Of a DNA stretch of 22,944 nucleotides, positions 5,184-12,737 are shown in pieces. Location: IMG/VR virus record IMGVR_UViG_3300030380_000506, positions 1 through 22,944 of that record; one strand, 5' to 3'. Below the pieces are notes generated by a model. That model was not told where the DNA came from. It made no database searches and saw only the letters and a program-made list of their open reading frames with translations. The translations under genes and the position numbers were made by a program. This DNA is from a virus. The stretch's first letter is position 1; each line of letters opens with the position of its first letter.

Positions 5184-6769
5184 TGATAGATAGCAAACCA
5201 AGTGTAAATGTAAAAAATATTGATAATCCTGCTAAAAAAATTTTAGCAAAGTACGAGCATGCAAAAACATTAAAAGATCAGTGGGTTTCTGTTTTTGAAG
5301 AATGTTATGAATATGCTTTACCGCAAAGAGAATCTTTTTTTAATGAAACAGCAGGGAGAAGAAGAACTGACAATATCTTTGATGAAACAGCCGTTGTTGG
5401 AGTACAAGAGTTTGCAAGTAGATTACAATCAGGCATAGTACCTAACTATGCTAGATGGGCTGAGTTTGTTGCAGGTACAGAAATTCCAGAAGATATGCAA
5501 AAAGAAACTAATCTAGCATTAGATGAAGTTACAGAATATGTTTTTGAAATTTTACAAAATAGTAATTTTTCTCAAGAAGTTCATGAAACATTTTTAGATA
5601 TAGCTTTAGGCACAGGAGTTTTATTAGTTGAAGAAGGCGATGCAGTTCAACCAATAAGATTTAAAGCTATTCCATTACCTCAAGTTTGTTTAACAAGTGG
5701 CTATGATGACAAAGTAGATGCAGTTTATCGTACACGCAAAATGAGATTAAAAGAACTTACTTTTGCTTATGCTAAACCAATTTATAATGACAAAATGGCA
5801 ATGGATATGGAAGCAAATCCTGACAAGGAAATTACTATTATTGAGTCTGTATATAGAGATTATTCACAAACAAAAGAAGAAGTTAATATATTTTGTGCTA
5901 TTGCAAAAGATTATGAGCATAAAATATATGAAGAAGAATATAGAGGAGCAGGAAGCAATCCTTATATTACCTATCGTTGGTCTAAATGTTCTGGTGAAAC
6001 ATATGGTAGAGGACCATTACAGTTTGCGTTGCCTGCAATTAAAACTGCTAATTTAGTCGTTGAGCTAATATTAGAAAATGCACAGATGAGTATATCTGGT
6101 ATGTACCAAGTGGAAGATGATGGAGTCATTAATGTTGACAACATTGCACTTATTCCAGGTACAGTAATTCCGAAAGCAGCAGGCAGCGCAGGTTTACAAC
6201 CAATAGCACAAGCAGGTAGCTTTAATGTGTCTGACTTAGTTTTACGTGATATGAGAACTAATATTAAAAAAGCGTTATACAATGATATGTTAGGGAATCC
6301 AAATGAGAAAACACCAATGTCAGCAACAGAAGTAGCTGAAAGACAAGCTGATTTATCTAGGCAAATAGGTGCTGCATTTGGTAGATTACAAGCAGAAATG
6401 GTAAATCCTGTACTAGCTAGAGTAATTCATATATTAAAAAAACAAGGACGTATAGAAATACCTACAGTTAATGGTAAAGAAGTACAAGTAAAATCTTCAA
6501 GTCCATTAGCACAAGCACAATATCAATCTGATGTAGTAAATATAGACAGATTTTTAGGATTAATACAGGGTAGAGTAGGACCACAATTATTAAATGCAAT
6601 GATAAAACAAGATGAAGTTGCTAAATATATTGCAAAAAAACTTGGTATTCCAGAAGAACTAATCAGATCACCACAAGAAATTGCACAAATGATGCAACAA
6701 ATGCAACAATTACAGCAAATGCAACAAGCAGCTCAAGGAACGCCAGCAGAAGGAATAATGGACGGCTAA
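5183..6769 (+). CDS. portal (head-tail connector) protein
   Basis: A 528-residue portal, close in length to T7 gp8 (536), and of the podovirus head-tail connector family (PF12236 type). Twelve copies should form the ring through which DNA enters and leaves. Family-like segments include the N-terminal KDQWVSVFEECYEYALPQRE, the DNIFDETAVVGVQEFASRLQSG block (about 55-80), and the later MSATEVAERQADLSRQIGAAFGRLQ stretch typical of the wing/stem region. The C-terminus is a Met/Gln-rich repeat (about 503-518). The start at 5183 is preferred over a TTG at 5180 because it makes a TGATG overlap with the previous stop and AGGT lies at 5174-5177. It probably shares a transcript with TerL. Confidence 0.92.
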   Translation: MIDSKPSVNVKNIDNPAKKILAKYEHAKTLKDQWVSVFEECYEYALPQRESFFNETAGRRRTDNIFDETAVVGVQEFASRLQSGIVPNYARWAEFVAGTEIPEDMQKETNLALDEVTEYVFEILQNSNFSQEVHETFLDIALGTGVLLVEEGDAVQPIRFKAIPLPQVCLTSGYDDKVDAVYRTRKMRLKELTFAYAKPIYNDKMAMDMEANPDKEITIIESVYRDYSQTKEEVNIFCAIAKDYEHKIYEEEYRGAGSNPYITYRWSKCSGETYGRGPLQFALPAIKTANLVVELILENAQMSISGMYQVEDDGVINVDNIALIPGTVIPKAAGSAGLQPIAQAGSFNVSDLVLRDMRTNIKKALYNDMLGNPNEKTPMSATEVAERQADLSRQIGAAFGRLQAEMVNPVLARVIHILKKQGRIEIPTVNGKEVQVKSSSPLAQAQYQSDVVNIDRFLGLIQGRVGPQLLNAMIKQDEVAKYIAKKLGIPEELIRSPQEIAQMMQQMQQLQQMQQAAQGTPAEGIMDG

Positions 6770-6776
6770 TAAGTCC

Positions 6777-6804
6777 TTGACTTTTGGTAACATTTTTATA
6801 TTAT
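6777..6804 (+). promoter_or_regulatory. sigma70-type promoter for the capsid unit
   Basis: TTGACT (6777-6782, five of six) and TATTAT (6799-6804, five of six) with a 16-base spacer lie in the only sizeable gap between portal and capsid genes. Transcription would begin near the GGG at 6811, about 100 bases before the next ATG. It would give the scaffold and capsid genes their own promoter, matched by a terminator at 9611-9648. Confidence 0.6.
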
Positions 6805-6811
6805 CGTAGTG

Positions 6812-6868
6812 GGAAGTAAAGCACATTTAACCCCCACAACAGTTAATGATGAAAGTACCTTTGCTTCC
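6812..6868 (+). promoter_or_regulatory. nested hairpin in the capsid-unit leader
   Basis: GGAAGTAAAG (6812-6821) pairs with CTTTGCTTCC (6859-6868) over ten positions, including one G-U pair. Within its 37-base loop TTAAC (6827-6831) pairs with GTTAA (6842-6846). The outer stem would begin at the very 5' end of the predicted transcript, a position often used to protect messages from 5'-end decay. No T-run follows, so it is not a terminator. No known riboswitch is recognised. Confidence 0.4.
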
Positions 6869-6870
6869 TC

Positions 6871-6890
6871 AATGTTTCACGTGAAACATT
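6871..6890. promoter_or_regulatory. parS: perfect parS-type palindrome (candidate ParB-binding site)
   Basis: AATGTTTCACGTGAAACATT is a perfect 20-bp palindrome. Its inner 16 bases, TGTTTCACGTGAAACA (6873-6888), are identical to the consensus bacterial chromosomal parS, the site where ParB loads and spreads to help segregate DNA. This form is usual near parAB in Alphaproteobacteria. It lies about 60-80 bases after a predicted transcription start and just before the ribosome-binding site of the capsid unit's first gene. As RNA it could also fold as an 8-bp stem with an ACGT loop, but no proper T-run follows. The sequence match is certain; binding by a host or phage ParB is inference. Confidence 0.8.
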
Positions 6891-6911
6891 TGTAATCACA
6901 TGAGGTGTAGC

Positions 6912-7199
6912 ATGGCAGAAAATAAAGTAAAAACTCTTATAGGGCTTGATGGCATGGAAAGAACGCCAGATCAAGAAGAAGCACTTAATGCAGTTGCAAG
7001 AGCATTATTCACATCAGATGCAGGCAAAACATTTATCCAGTATTTAAAATCAATTACGATTGAGACTGTTGCTGGACCTGATATTGATGATAAACAATTA
7101 AGACATTTAGAAGGACAGCGCTATATTGTAGGTTTAATACAACGTAGAAGTAATAAAGGACAATCACAAAAAATAGTGGAGGACAGTAACAATGGCTGA
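6912..7199 (+). CDS. Bbp19-like small virion-region protein
   Basis: A 95-residue protein sitting between portal and scaffold. Residues about 30-80 (FTSDAGKTFIQYLKS, then RHLEGQRYIVGLIQRR) resemble the small Bbp19-type domain found at this place in BPP-1-like and other short-tailed phages, whose exact function I do not know. The ATG at 6912 is chosen over an in-frame ATG at 6900 because GAGGTG (6902-6907) lies at proper distance before it. It is the first gene after the predicted promoter and parS-type palindrome. It overlaps the scaffold gene by eight bases. The family call is moderate. Confidence 0.65.
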   Translation: MAENKVKTLIGLDGMERTPDQEEALNAVARALFTSDAGKTFIQYLKSITIETVAGPDIDDKQLRHLEGQRYIVGLIQRRSNKGQSQKIVEDSNNG

Positions 7200-7929
7200 T
7201 GAACAAATAACTGAACAAGAAATCTTAGATGAAGTTCCTGCAAACGAAGTACCGCAAGAAGAACGACCTGAGCATATACCTGAAAAGTTTTGGAAAGATG
7301 GCAAAGTTGATACTGATGAAATGGCAAAGTCATATACTCAATTAGAGTCATATAGCACAGGAAAAGAAGAAACCATTAAAGAAAAATTAATGGAAGAACT
7401 TGCTAATGAACATGCAGAAAATGTTCCAGAAGCATATGAAATACCTAAATTACCAGAAGGTATAACAGAAGAAATGGTTACTGAGAATCCAATGACTACA
7501 TGGTGGAATACTTTTGCTAAAGAAAATGGGTTTACACAAGAAGAATATGATGCAGGTATTACTGCTTATGTTGAAACTATGCAGAGTCAACAGCCAGATA
7601 TTGATGCAGAAATGGCAGCTTTAGGAGAAAATGCTAACTCAAGAGTAGATGCAGTTAATGCTTGGGCTAGTAAAAACTTTCCGCCAGAAGAATATGATGC
7701 AATACAATATTCTTTAGGAACATCTGCTAGTGGCATACAAGCTCTTGAACGTATCATGGAAATGGGTAAAACAGGTGTTAGATCTGAGCAGTTTTCACAA
7801 CCAGAAAAACAGCTTACAATGGCTGATGCTAGGGCTATGATGCAAGATAAAAGATATTATGATCCAAGATTTAGAGATGAGGCATATGTAGCAAAAGTAG
7901 ATGCTGCATTTAGAATGTTGACTAAGTAA
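7192..7929 (+). CDS. capsid scaffolding (assembly) protein
   Basis: A 245-residue, very acidic protein that should fill and shape the procapsid and then leave. It is of the T7 gp9 capsid-assembly type. The diagnostic N-terminal segment RPEHIPEKFWKDGKVDTDEMAKSY (about 25-48) is typical, as are the Glu/Asp-rich helical middle, the FPPEEYDAIQYSLGTSASGIQALERIME stretch (about 163-190) and the C-terminal YYDPRFRDEAYVAKVDAAF, which is likely to contact the capsid. T7 gp9 has 307 residues. GGAGG precedes the ATG. The stop shares TAATG with the next gene. Confidence 0.9.
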   Translation: MADEQITEQEILDEVPANEVPQEERPEHIPEKFWKDGKVDTDEMAKSYTQLESYSTGKEETIKEKLMEELANEHAENVPEAYEIPKLPEGITEEMVTENPMTTWWNTFAKENGFTQEEYDAGITAYVETMQSQQPDIDAEMAALGENANSRVDAVNAWASKNFPPEEYDAIQYSLGTSASGIQALERIMEMGKTGVRSEQFSQPEKQLTMADARAMMQDKRYYDPRFRDEAYVAKVDAAFRMLTK

Positions 7930-8480
7930 TGATTTATGTAGAAAAAACAATCCCAGATGATTGTTTTCGATTAGCTCCCAATCTACAACAGCTAGATAAA
8001 TATGAACTAGCTACTTTGGGAGTTGATCCATTAACTGCGCTAGTAAATCCATTTCGTTATAACAGACCTAATACACATAGTTTTACTATTTTTGAAAAAG
8101 ATACTGATAAAATAGTTGCTATATGGGGAGCAATGCCAATTAGCAAAACTAATCCTTACAGAGCAGCCGTATGGTTTTTAGCGAATGATTTGATACACAA
8201 AAACAAAAGAAGTATCTTAAATGCTAATTTAAGATGGGCTAAATACTTAGAATCTCATTATTCTTTTCTGTTTAATTTTATATCTTTTGAGCATAAAAAG
8301 AGCATAAAGTGGTTAAAATGGCAAAAATATACCTTTGCAAAGCAACCAACACTTGTAAATGACATTAAAATGTATTATTTTTATAAGCATCTACCAAAGG
8401 TAGATACGGAAATACAGCCCATTATTTCGGAGATAGGCCCTAAATGGACAACCGAATTGAAGGATAAAGGACAACTGTGA
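7929..8480 (+). CDS. GNAT-like protein (T7 gp13 / DUF2833 type)
   Basis: A 183-residue protein resembling the acetyltransferase-fold phage proteins related to T7 gp13 (138 residues). The opening MIYVEKTIPDDCFRLAPNL, the strand FTIFEKDTDKIVAIWGAMP (about 52-70), AAVWFLANDL (about 79-88) and the helix of the NLRWAKYLESHYSFLFNFI region fit that pattern. Whether it transfers an acetyl group is unknown. In T7, gp13 is needed for proper virion maturation. It lies between scaffold and capsid, starts in TAATG with the scaffold stop, and is unlike T7 in placement, since gp13 there follows the tail-tube genes. Confidence 0.65.
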   Translation: MIYVEKTIPDDCFRLAPNLQQLDKYELATLGVDPLTALVNPFRYNRPNTHSFTIFEKDTDKIVAIWGAMPISKTNPYRAAVWFLANDLIHKNKRSILNANLRWAKYLESHYSFLFNFISFEHKKSIKWLKWQKYTFAKQPTLVNDIKMYYFYKHLPKVDTEIQPIISEIGPKWTTELKDKGQL

Positions 8481-8511
8481 AATATTAATTTAATTTAACA
8501 GGAGATAAACG

Positions 8512-9336
8512 ATGAGTACATCTATATCAACTGCCTTTATTAAACAGTTTGAAGCAGAAGTTCATATGGCTTATCAGCGTATGGGTTCAAAATTAATGAA
8601 TACTGTAAGGCAGTCTAAAAATGTAAAAGGTAGCCAAGCACGTTTCCAAAAAGTAGGGAAAGGTACAGCCGTTACTAAAAATCGTCATGCAGAAGTTCCA
8701 ACAATGGACATCTCGCATAGCACAGTTGATGTAACACTTTCTGATTTCTATGCAAGTGATTATGTTGATACACTAGACGAGTTAAAAACAAACATAGACG
8801 AAAGACAAGTTCTAGCTCAATCTGCTGCGGCAGCTTTAGGTAGACAAACAGACAAGCTAATCATTGATGTATTGGATGCAGGTTCAAACTCTGCAAACAT
8901 AGCGCATGGTTCTGCTGGTCTAACATTAGCAAAAGCATTAACAACTTATGAAACATTTGGTGATGCAGATGTTCCAGATGATGGCGGAAGGCACTTTGTA
9001 GTGTCGCCTGCTGGATGGGCTGACTTGCTACAAATTGACCAATTCTCAAGAGCAGAATATGTTGGAGAAGGTGAACTACCTTACTCTGGCGGTATGACAG
9101 CTAAGAGATGGTTAGGGTTCTTATTCTTCACACATTCAGGATTGACACTTGCTAGTACAACTAGAGATTGTCATGCTTACCACAAATCTGCTATTGGCCT
9201 TGCTACAGGTGCTGATGTAAGAACTGAGGTAAACTATGTTCCTGAGAAGGTAAGTCATTTAACAACATCTATGATGAGTATGCAGGCAGTAGCTATTGAT
9301 GCGACTGGTTTCATGCAAATCCAGATTACTGAATAA
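8512..9336 (+). CDS. major capsid protein
   Basis: A 274-residue shell protein, likely of the HK97 fold, resembling capsid proteins of BPP-1-like and marine podoviruses rather than T7 gp10. Recognisable stretches are STAFIKQFEAEVHMAYQRMGSKL at the start, the loop-like KGTAVTKNRHAEVPTMD (about 50-66), DYVDTLDELKTNIDERQVLAQSAAAALGRQTDKLI (about 83-118) and the late RWLGFLFFTHSGL. AGGAGA lies at 8500-8505, just before the ATG. The short gap before it (8481-8511) is AT-rich. The gene is followed after 12 bases by a small decoration candidate, then by a terminator. Confidence 0.88.
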   Translation: MSTSISTAFIKQFEAEVHMAYQRMGSKLMNTVRQSKNVKGSQARFQKVGKGTAVTKNRHAEVPTMDISHSTVDVTLSDFYASDYVDTLDELKTNIDERQVLAQSAAAALGRQTDKLIIDVLDAGSNSANIAHGSAGLTLAKALTTYETFGDADVPDDGGRHFVVSPAGWADLLQIDQFSRAEYVGEGELPYSGGMTAKRWLGFLFFTHSGLTLASTTRDCHAYHKSAIGLATGADVRTEVNYVPEKVSHLTTSMMSMQAVAIDATGFMQIQITE

Positions 9337-9348
9337 GGGAGGTTAATC

Positions 9349-9597
9349 ATGGCTTTAACAGCATCTACATTAAAGTTAGTCGCTGGTGGTGGAACAGGTA
9401 ATATATTTCACTATGAAACAGCAGATGCACCAGGAACTGTTGCAGGAAGTGGTTACTTCAACTCGGTAACTGACAACCTAAAACAATTTGATATTATTCT
9501 TGTTGCAGGTACAACAGGTGGCACAGTAACTGTTGATATGTTGATCGTAACATCAGCAACAGGTGCGGCAACTGTTACAACAACTAACGGAACGTAA
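9349..9597 (+). CDS. small capsid-linked protein, decoration candidate
   Basis: An 82-residue protein, almost free of charge and rich in Thr, Gly, Ala and Val, apparently all beta-strand (LKLVAGGGTGNIFHYET, QFDIILVAGTTGGTVTVDMLIVTSATGAATVTT). It follows the capsid gene with a GGGAGG ribosome-binding site (9337-9342), before the terminator, so it should be made at capsid-like levels. This suits a head decoration or cement protein, and BPP-1 has such a protein beside its capsid gene. The assignment is by position and composition; similar proteins appear next to capsid genes in marine phages. Confidence 0.6.
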   Translation: MALTASTLKLVAGGGTGNIFHYETADAPGTVAGSGYFNSVTDNLKQFDIILVAGTTGGTVTVDMLIVTSATGAATVTTTNGT

Positions 9598-9610
9598 GTT
9601 CTGCGATATC

Positions 9611-9648
9611 GAGGGAAGGTCGACTACACCCTTCCCTCTTTATCTTTT
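9611..9648 (+). terminator. intrinsic terminator after the capsid genes
   Basis: A perfect 9-bp G/C-rich stem, GAGGGAAGG (9611-9619) with CCTTCCCTC (9630-9638), has a 10-base loop and is followed by TTTATCTTTT (9639-9648). It is the clearest terminator in the window. It lies between the capsid/decoration genes and the gp11-like tail gene, the same place as T-phi in T7, and probably lets only part of the transcripts continue into the tail genes. Confidence 0.85.
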
Positions 9649-9659
9649 AAGGAGGTATT

Positions 9660-10274
9660 ATGTTATCAGAAACTAGGTTTGACATATGCAACAAAGCATT
9701 GGTATTAGTTGGTGCTAACATAATAACTAGCTTTGAAGAAGCCACTACAGAATCAACTGTAGCTGGACAACTTTACGAATCAACCTTAGAAGCAATGCTA
9801 ACTAGAATACGTTGGAGATTTGCAGCAAAACAAGTCCAACTTACAAAACTAGCAGAAAATCCATTAGGTAGATTTACAGCATCATATCAATTACCAGCAG
9901 ATGCTTTGCTTATTCACACAGTTACAGTTAATAGCAATGTTATTGCGTATGATAGATATGGTGATAAGATTTTTGCTGACACAGGTTCAGGCGATACATT
10001 AATTTGTGATTATACATTCCAGGCTAGTGAAGCAGAGTTTCCACCATATTTTAAACAATGTATGGTGTTTGAACTTGCTAGTTTATTTGCAGGTGCGATT
10101 GCAAGAAATGATAGTTTGTCTGAGTTATATAGAAATAGAGCATTAGGACAAATAGCTTTAGCTAAATCAACTGATGGTCAAGCACAAACAACTAAGCGTA
10201 TGGATGTAAATAGAATACGCAATAGAAGAAATCGCACTCATTTTAATAATGTTAACGCAACAGTATCGAGCTAA
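9660..10274 (+). CDS. tail tubular protein A (T7 gp11-like adaptor)
   Basis: A 204-residue protein, near T7 gp11 (196), expected to form the twelve-fold ring between portal and nozzle. The start LSETRFDICNKALVLVGANIITSFEE and the middle RIRWRFAAKQVQLTKLAENP, ending in YQLPADAL, are highly typical of this family. FPPYFKQCMVFELASLFAGAIARND (about 133-157) is the next conserved helix. The strong AAGGAGG (9649-9655) directly follows the terminator's T-run, so ribosomes would load on read-through message. Only three bases separate its stop from the next ATG. Confidence 0.9.
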   Translation: MLSETRFDICNKALVLVGANIITSFEEATTESTVAGQLYESTLEAMLTRIRWRFAAKQVQLTKLAENPLGRFTASYQLPADALLIHTVTVNSNVIAYDRYGDKIFADTGSGDTLICDYTFQASEAEFPPYFKQCMVFELASLFAGAIARNDSLSELYRNRALGQIALAKSTDGQAQTTKRMDVNRIRNRRNRTHFNNVNATVSS

Positions 10275-10277
10275 TGG

Positions 10278-12737
10278 ATGCCTACACAAAGAATACATCA
10301 AGCCAGTTTTGTAAGAGGCGAACTAGATCCTAAGATTGTATCTAGGGTTGATGTTATAGCATATGAGCAAGGATTAAAAAAAGCTCGTAATGTATTGACT
10401 CTGAATCAAGGTGGTATTGAAAGACGACCAGGCTCAGTTTATCGTGCAACAGCTCCAGGCAACGGCAGAATAGAACCTTTTATTTTTAGTGATGATCAAG
10501 AATACATTATTCTTTTTACAAACACAGTAATAACTATCTACAGTAGTAATGGTACTTTGTTACAAACTATTACATCTACTGGTATTGCTACAGCAGAACT
10601 TATGGAGCTAACAGTAACACAACAAGCTGATACAATGATTATTACACATAAAAGTTTTGCTCCAAGAATGTTAAAAAGAACTGGCGCAACTACATTTGCA
10701 TTATCAGTATTTCAGTTTGATGTAAGCGTCAATGGTGAAAAAACATATCAACCATATTTTAAGTTTGCAGATGATTCTATAACTTTAGATATAAATCAAA
10801 CAGCAAAAGGAACAACAGGTGTAACCTTAACAACATCTGCTGCTTATTGGACATCTAGTTATGTTAATACTAGAGTACGATATCATGGCGCAGAAATATT
10901 TATTACAGGATTTACTTCTTCTACAGTCGTTACTGGTACATTGTTAGATGATGTTGAAATAGAACTTGATGCAAATCCATTTAGAACTAGACAGGGTAGT
11001 GGTGTCGTAGAAGTAACAATGGCAGCACATGGTTTTTCGACAGGTGCTAGTATAACTATATCAGGCGCACAAGATATATTTGATTTAGATGGTGATGGTT
11101 TAGCTACCGCAAACATTAATGGTACATTTACAATTACAACTATTGATGATGATAGATTTACTTTTACAGCAGGCAGTAGTGATACAGCAACAGAATCGGT
11201 TGATGGTGGTGGTGCTAGTGTAAAAATAGTAGGCCATCCACCTACCAGAAAATGGGATGAACAACTATATAGTGAGCCAAATGGTTTTCCAAGAACTTGT
11301 TGTTTTCATGAGCAAAGATTATATTTTGGTGGTAGTGAAACAGCGCCTGATTATTTAACTTCTAGCAAAGTAGGATCATTTTTTAACTTTGATGCAGGTA
11401 CAGCAAAAGATGATGAAAGTTTACAAATGCAAATAGCATCAGATCAAATCAATGAGATTAGACATTTAGTATCAGGGCGTGTATTAGAGATATTTACTAG
11501 TGGTGCAGAGTTTTTTTTAAGACCACAAACAGGTAAAAATATAACACCAACTGACTCAATGATAATTAGGCAGACATCGTTTGGTGTGCAACAAGCAGGC
11601 ATGCCAAGACCATTTGATGGTGGTACTTTGTATATACAAAAAAATGGTAAGAACATAAGGGATTATGTTTTTGCCTCAACCACAGAATTATTTGATAGTA
11701 ACAATACTAGTTTGGAGTCATCACATTTAATTGTAACTCCTAATGACACAGCAACTGCAACATCATTACCAGATAGAACTGAACAACTATATTTTTTAGT
11801 TAATAGTGATGGCACTATGTGTATTTACAATAGCCAGAAAGAACAAAAAATATTTGGTTGGACACAATGGAATACAGATGGCAAATATAAATCTATTGCT
11901 TGTTTATCATCTACAATATTTTCTTTAGTAGAAAGAACTATTAATAGCAGTACTGCATATTACTTAGAGCAGTTTGCTACTACACAGTTTGACATACCTA
12001 CTGATATGTCCTTTACCAAAACTATATCAGCTAGTTATCAACCACATGGTACAGTTAAAAACAAAGGTGCAGTATCTAGTGGAGTAAGTCAGTTTATTAT
12101 TGATGGTGCAACAGCTAGCCCTAATCAAGGAGATACCTTTCAGTTTGCTGGTACTGGTACAACACATACAATTACAAGTGTTACAGCAACAGGCACAAGC
12201 AATGAATATCTTATATCAGTTAGTCCTGTAACAGCATCAGTTAGTGATAATACTGATTTAGTATTTTTAACCAGTCGTGTATTCACAGGCATTACACAGA
12301 TAGGTAAAACAGTACATGCGACATCAGGTTCTACAGAAGATGGAGATTTTTTTTATTATGGAAGTGGCGTAGTAACATCAGCAGGTACAGTTACATTTCC
12401 ATCACCAGCAGCAGCTTGTGATATAGGTATGGACTATGACATTACCGTAGAGACTTTGCCACAAGACGTTAGATTAGGTGATGGTGTATTAACAGGTAAG
12501 CCACGTAAGATAGGTAAAGCTATATTAGAATTATCAACCACATACAATGTTACGATTAATTCTAATCAAGTTTTGATTGGTAGTAACCCTAATGATGATA
12601 CAACTGGATTACAATCCTTGACAGGCAAAAAAGAAGTGCATACGCTTGGATATGAGCTAGATCCAACATTGACAGTATCGCAAACAGCGCCACTACCAAT
12701 GAGAGTTTTAGGTATAACATCGGAGGTTTATTACTAA
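10278..12737 (+). CDS. tail tubular protein B (T7 gp12-like nozzle)
   Basis: An 819-residue protein (T7 gp12 has 794) that should form the six-fold nozzle at the tail tip. The opening RIHQASFVRGELDPKIVSRVDV, with GGIERRPGSVYR soon after, is the family signature. The centre carries NGFPRTCCFHEQRLYFGGS (about 334-352), also typical. Residues about 235-312 look like an inserted beta domain (VVEVTMAAHGFSTGASITISG ... FTITTIDDDRFTF) holding an acidic loop DLDGDG (269-274). The ATG at 10278 is used; an ATG at 10274 opens only a short frame. Its stop overlaps the next gene as TAATG. Confidence 0.92.
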   Translation: MPTQRIHQASFVRGELDPKIVSRVDVIAYEQGLKKARNVLTLNQGGIERRPGSVYRATAPGNGRIEPFIFSDDQEYIILFTNTVITIYSSNGTLLQTITSTGIATAELMELTVTQQADTMIITHKSFAPRMLKRTGATTFALSVFQFDVSVNGEKTYQPYFKFADDSITLDINQTAKGTTGVTLTTSAAYWTSSYVNTRVRYHGAEIFITGFTSSTVVTGTLLDDVEIELDANPFRTRQGSGVVEVTMAAHGFSTGASITISGAQDIFDLDGDGLATANINGTFTITTIDDDRFTFTAGSSDTATESVDGGGASVKIVGHPPTRKWDEQLYSEPNGFPRTCCFHEQRLYFGGSETAPDYLTSSKVGSFFNFDAGTAKDDESLQMQIASDQINEIRHLVSGRVLEIFTSGAEFFLRPQTGKNITPTDSMIIRQTSFGVQQAGMPRPFDGGTLYIQKNGKNIRDYVFASTTELFDSNNTSLESSHLIVTPNDTATATSLPDRTEQLYFLVNSDGTMCIYNSQKEQKIFGWTQWNTDGKYKSIACLSSTIFSLVERTINSSTAYYLEQFATTQFDIPTDMSFTKTISASYQPHGTVKNKGAVSSGVSQFIIDGATASPNQGDTFQFAGTGTTHTITSVTATGTSNEYLISVSPVTASVSDNTDLVFLTSRVFTGITQIGKTVHATSGSTEDGDFFYYGSGVVTSAGTVTFPSPAAACDIGMDYDITVETLPQDVRLGDGVLTGKPRKIGKAILELSTTYNVTINSNQVLIGSNPNDDTTGLQSLTGKKEVHTLGYELDPTLTVSQTAPLPMRVLGITSEVYY

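Noticed and set aside
6690-6735. Met/Gln-rich near-repeats at the portal C-terminus as a separate repeat element
   Set aside because: They are short, imperfect and within the portal frame; low-complexity C-termini of this type are common in podovirus portals.
6871-6897. parS-type palindrome as a terminator hairpin
   Set aside because: The stem is AT-rich, needs a loop taken from the palindrome itself, and only a broken T-run follows; the exact parS match explains the symmetry better.
6900-6902. ATG at 6900 as start of the Bbp19-like gene
   Set aside because: It would place the ribosome-binding site GAGGTG inside the gene; the ATG at 6912 lies just after it.
10274-10276. ATG at 10274 (TAATG overlap) as a gene start
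   Set aside because: It opens a frame of only about 20 codons, while the ATG at 10278 gives the full nozzle protein.
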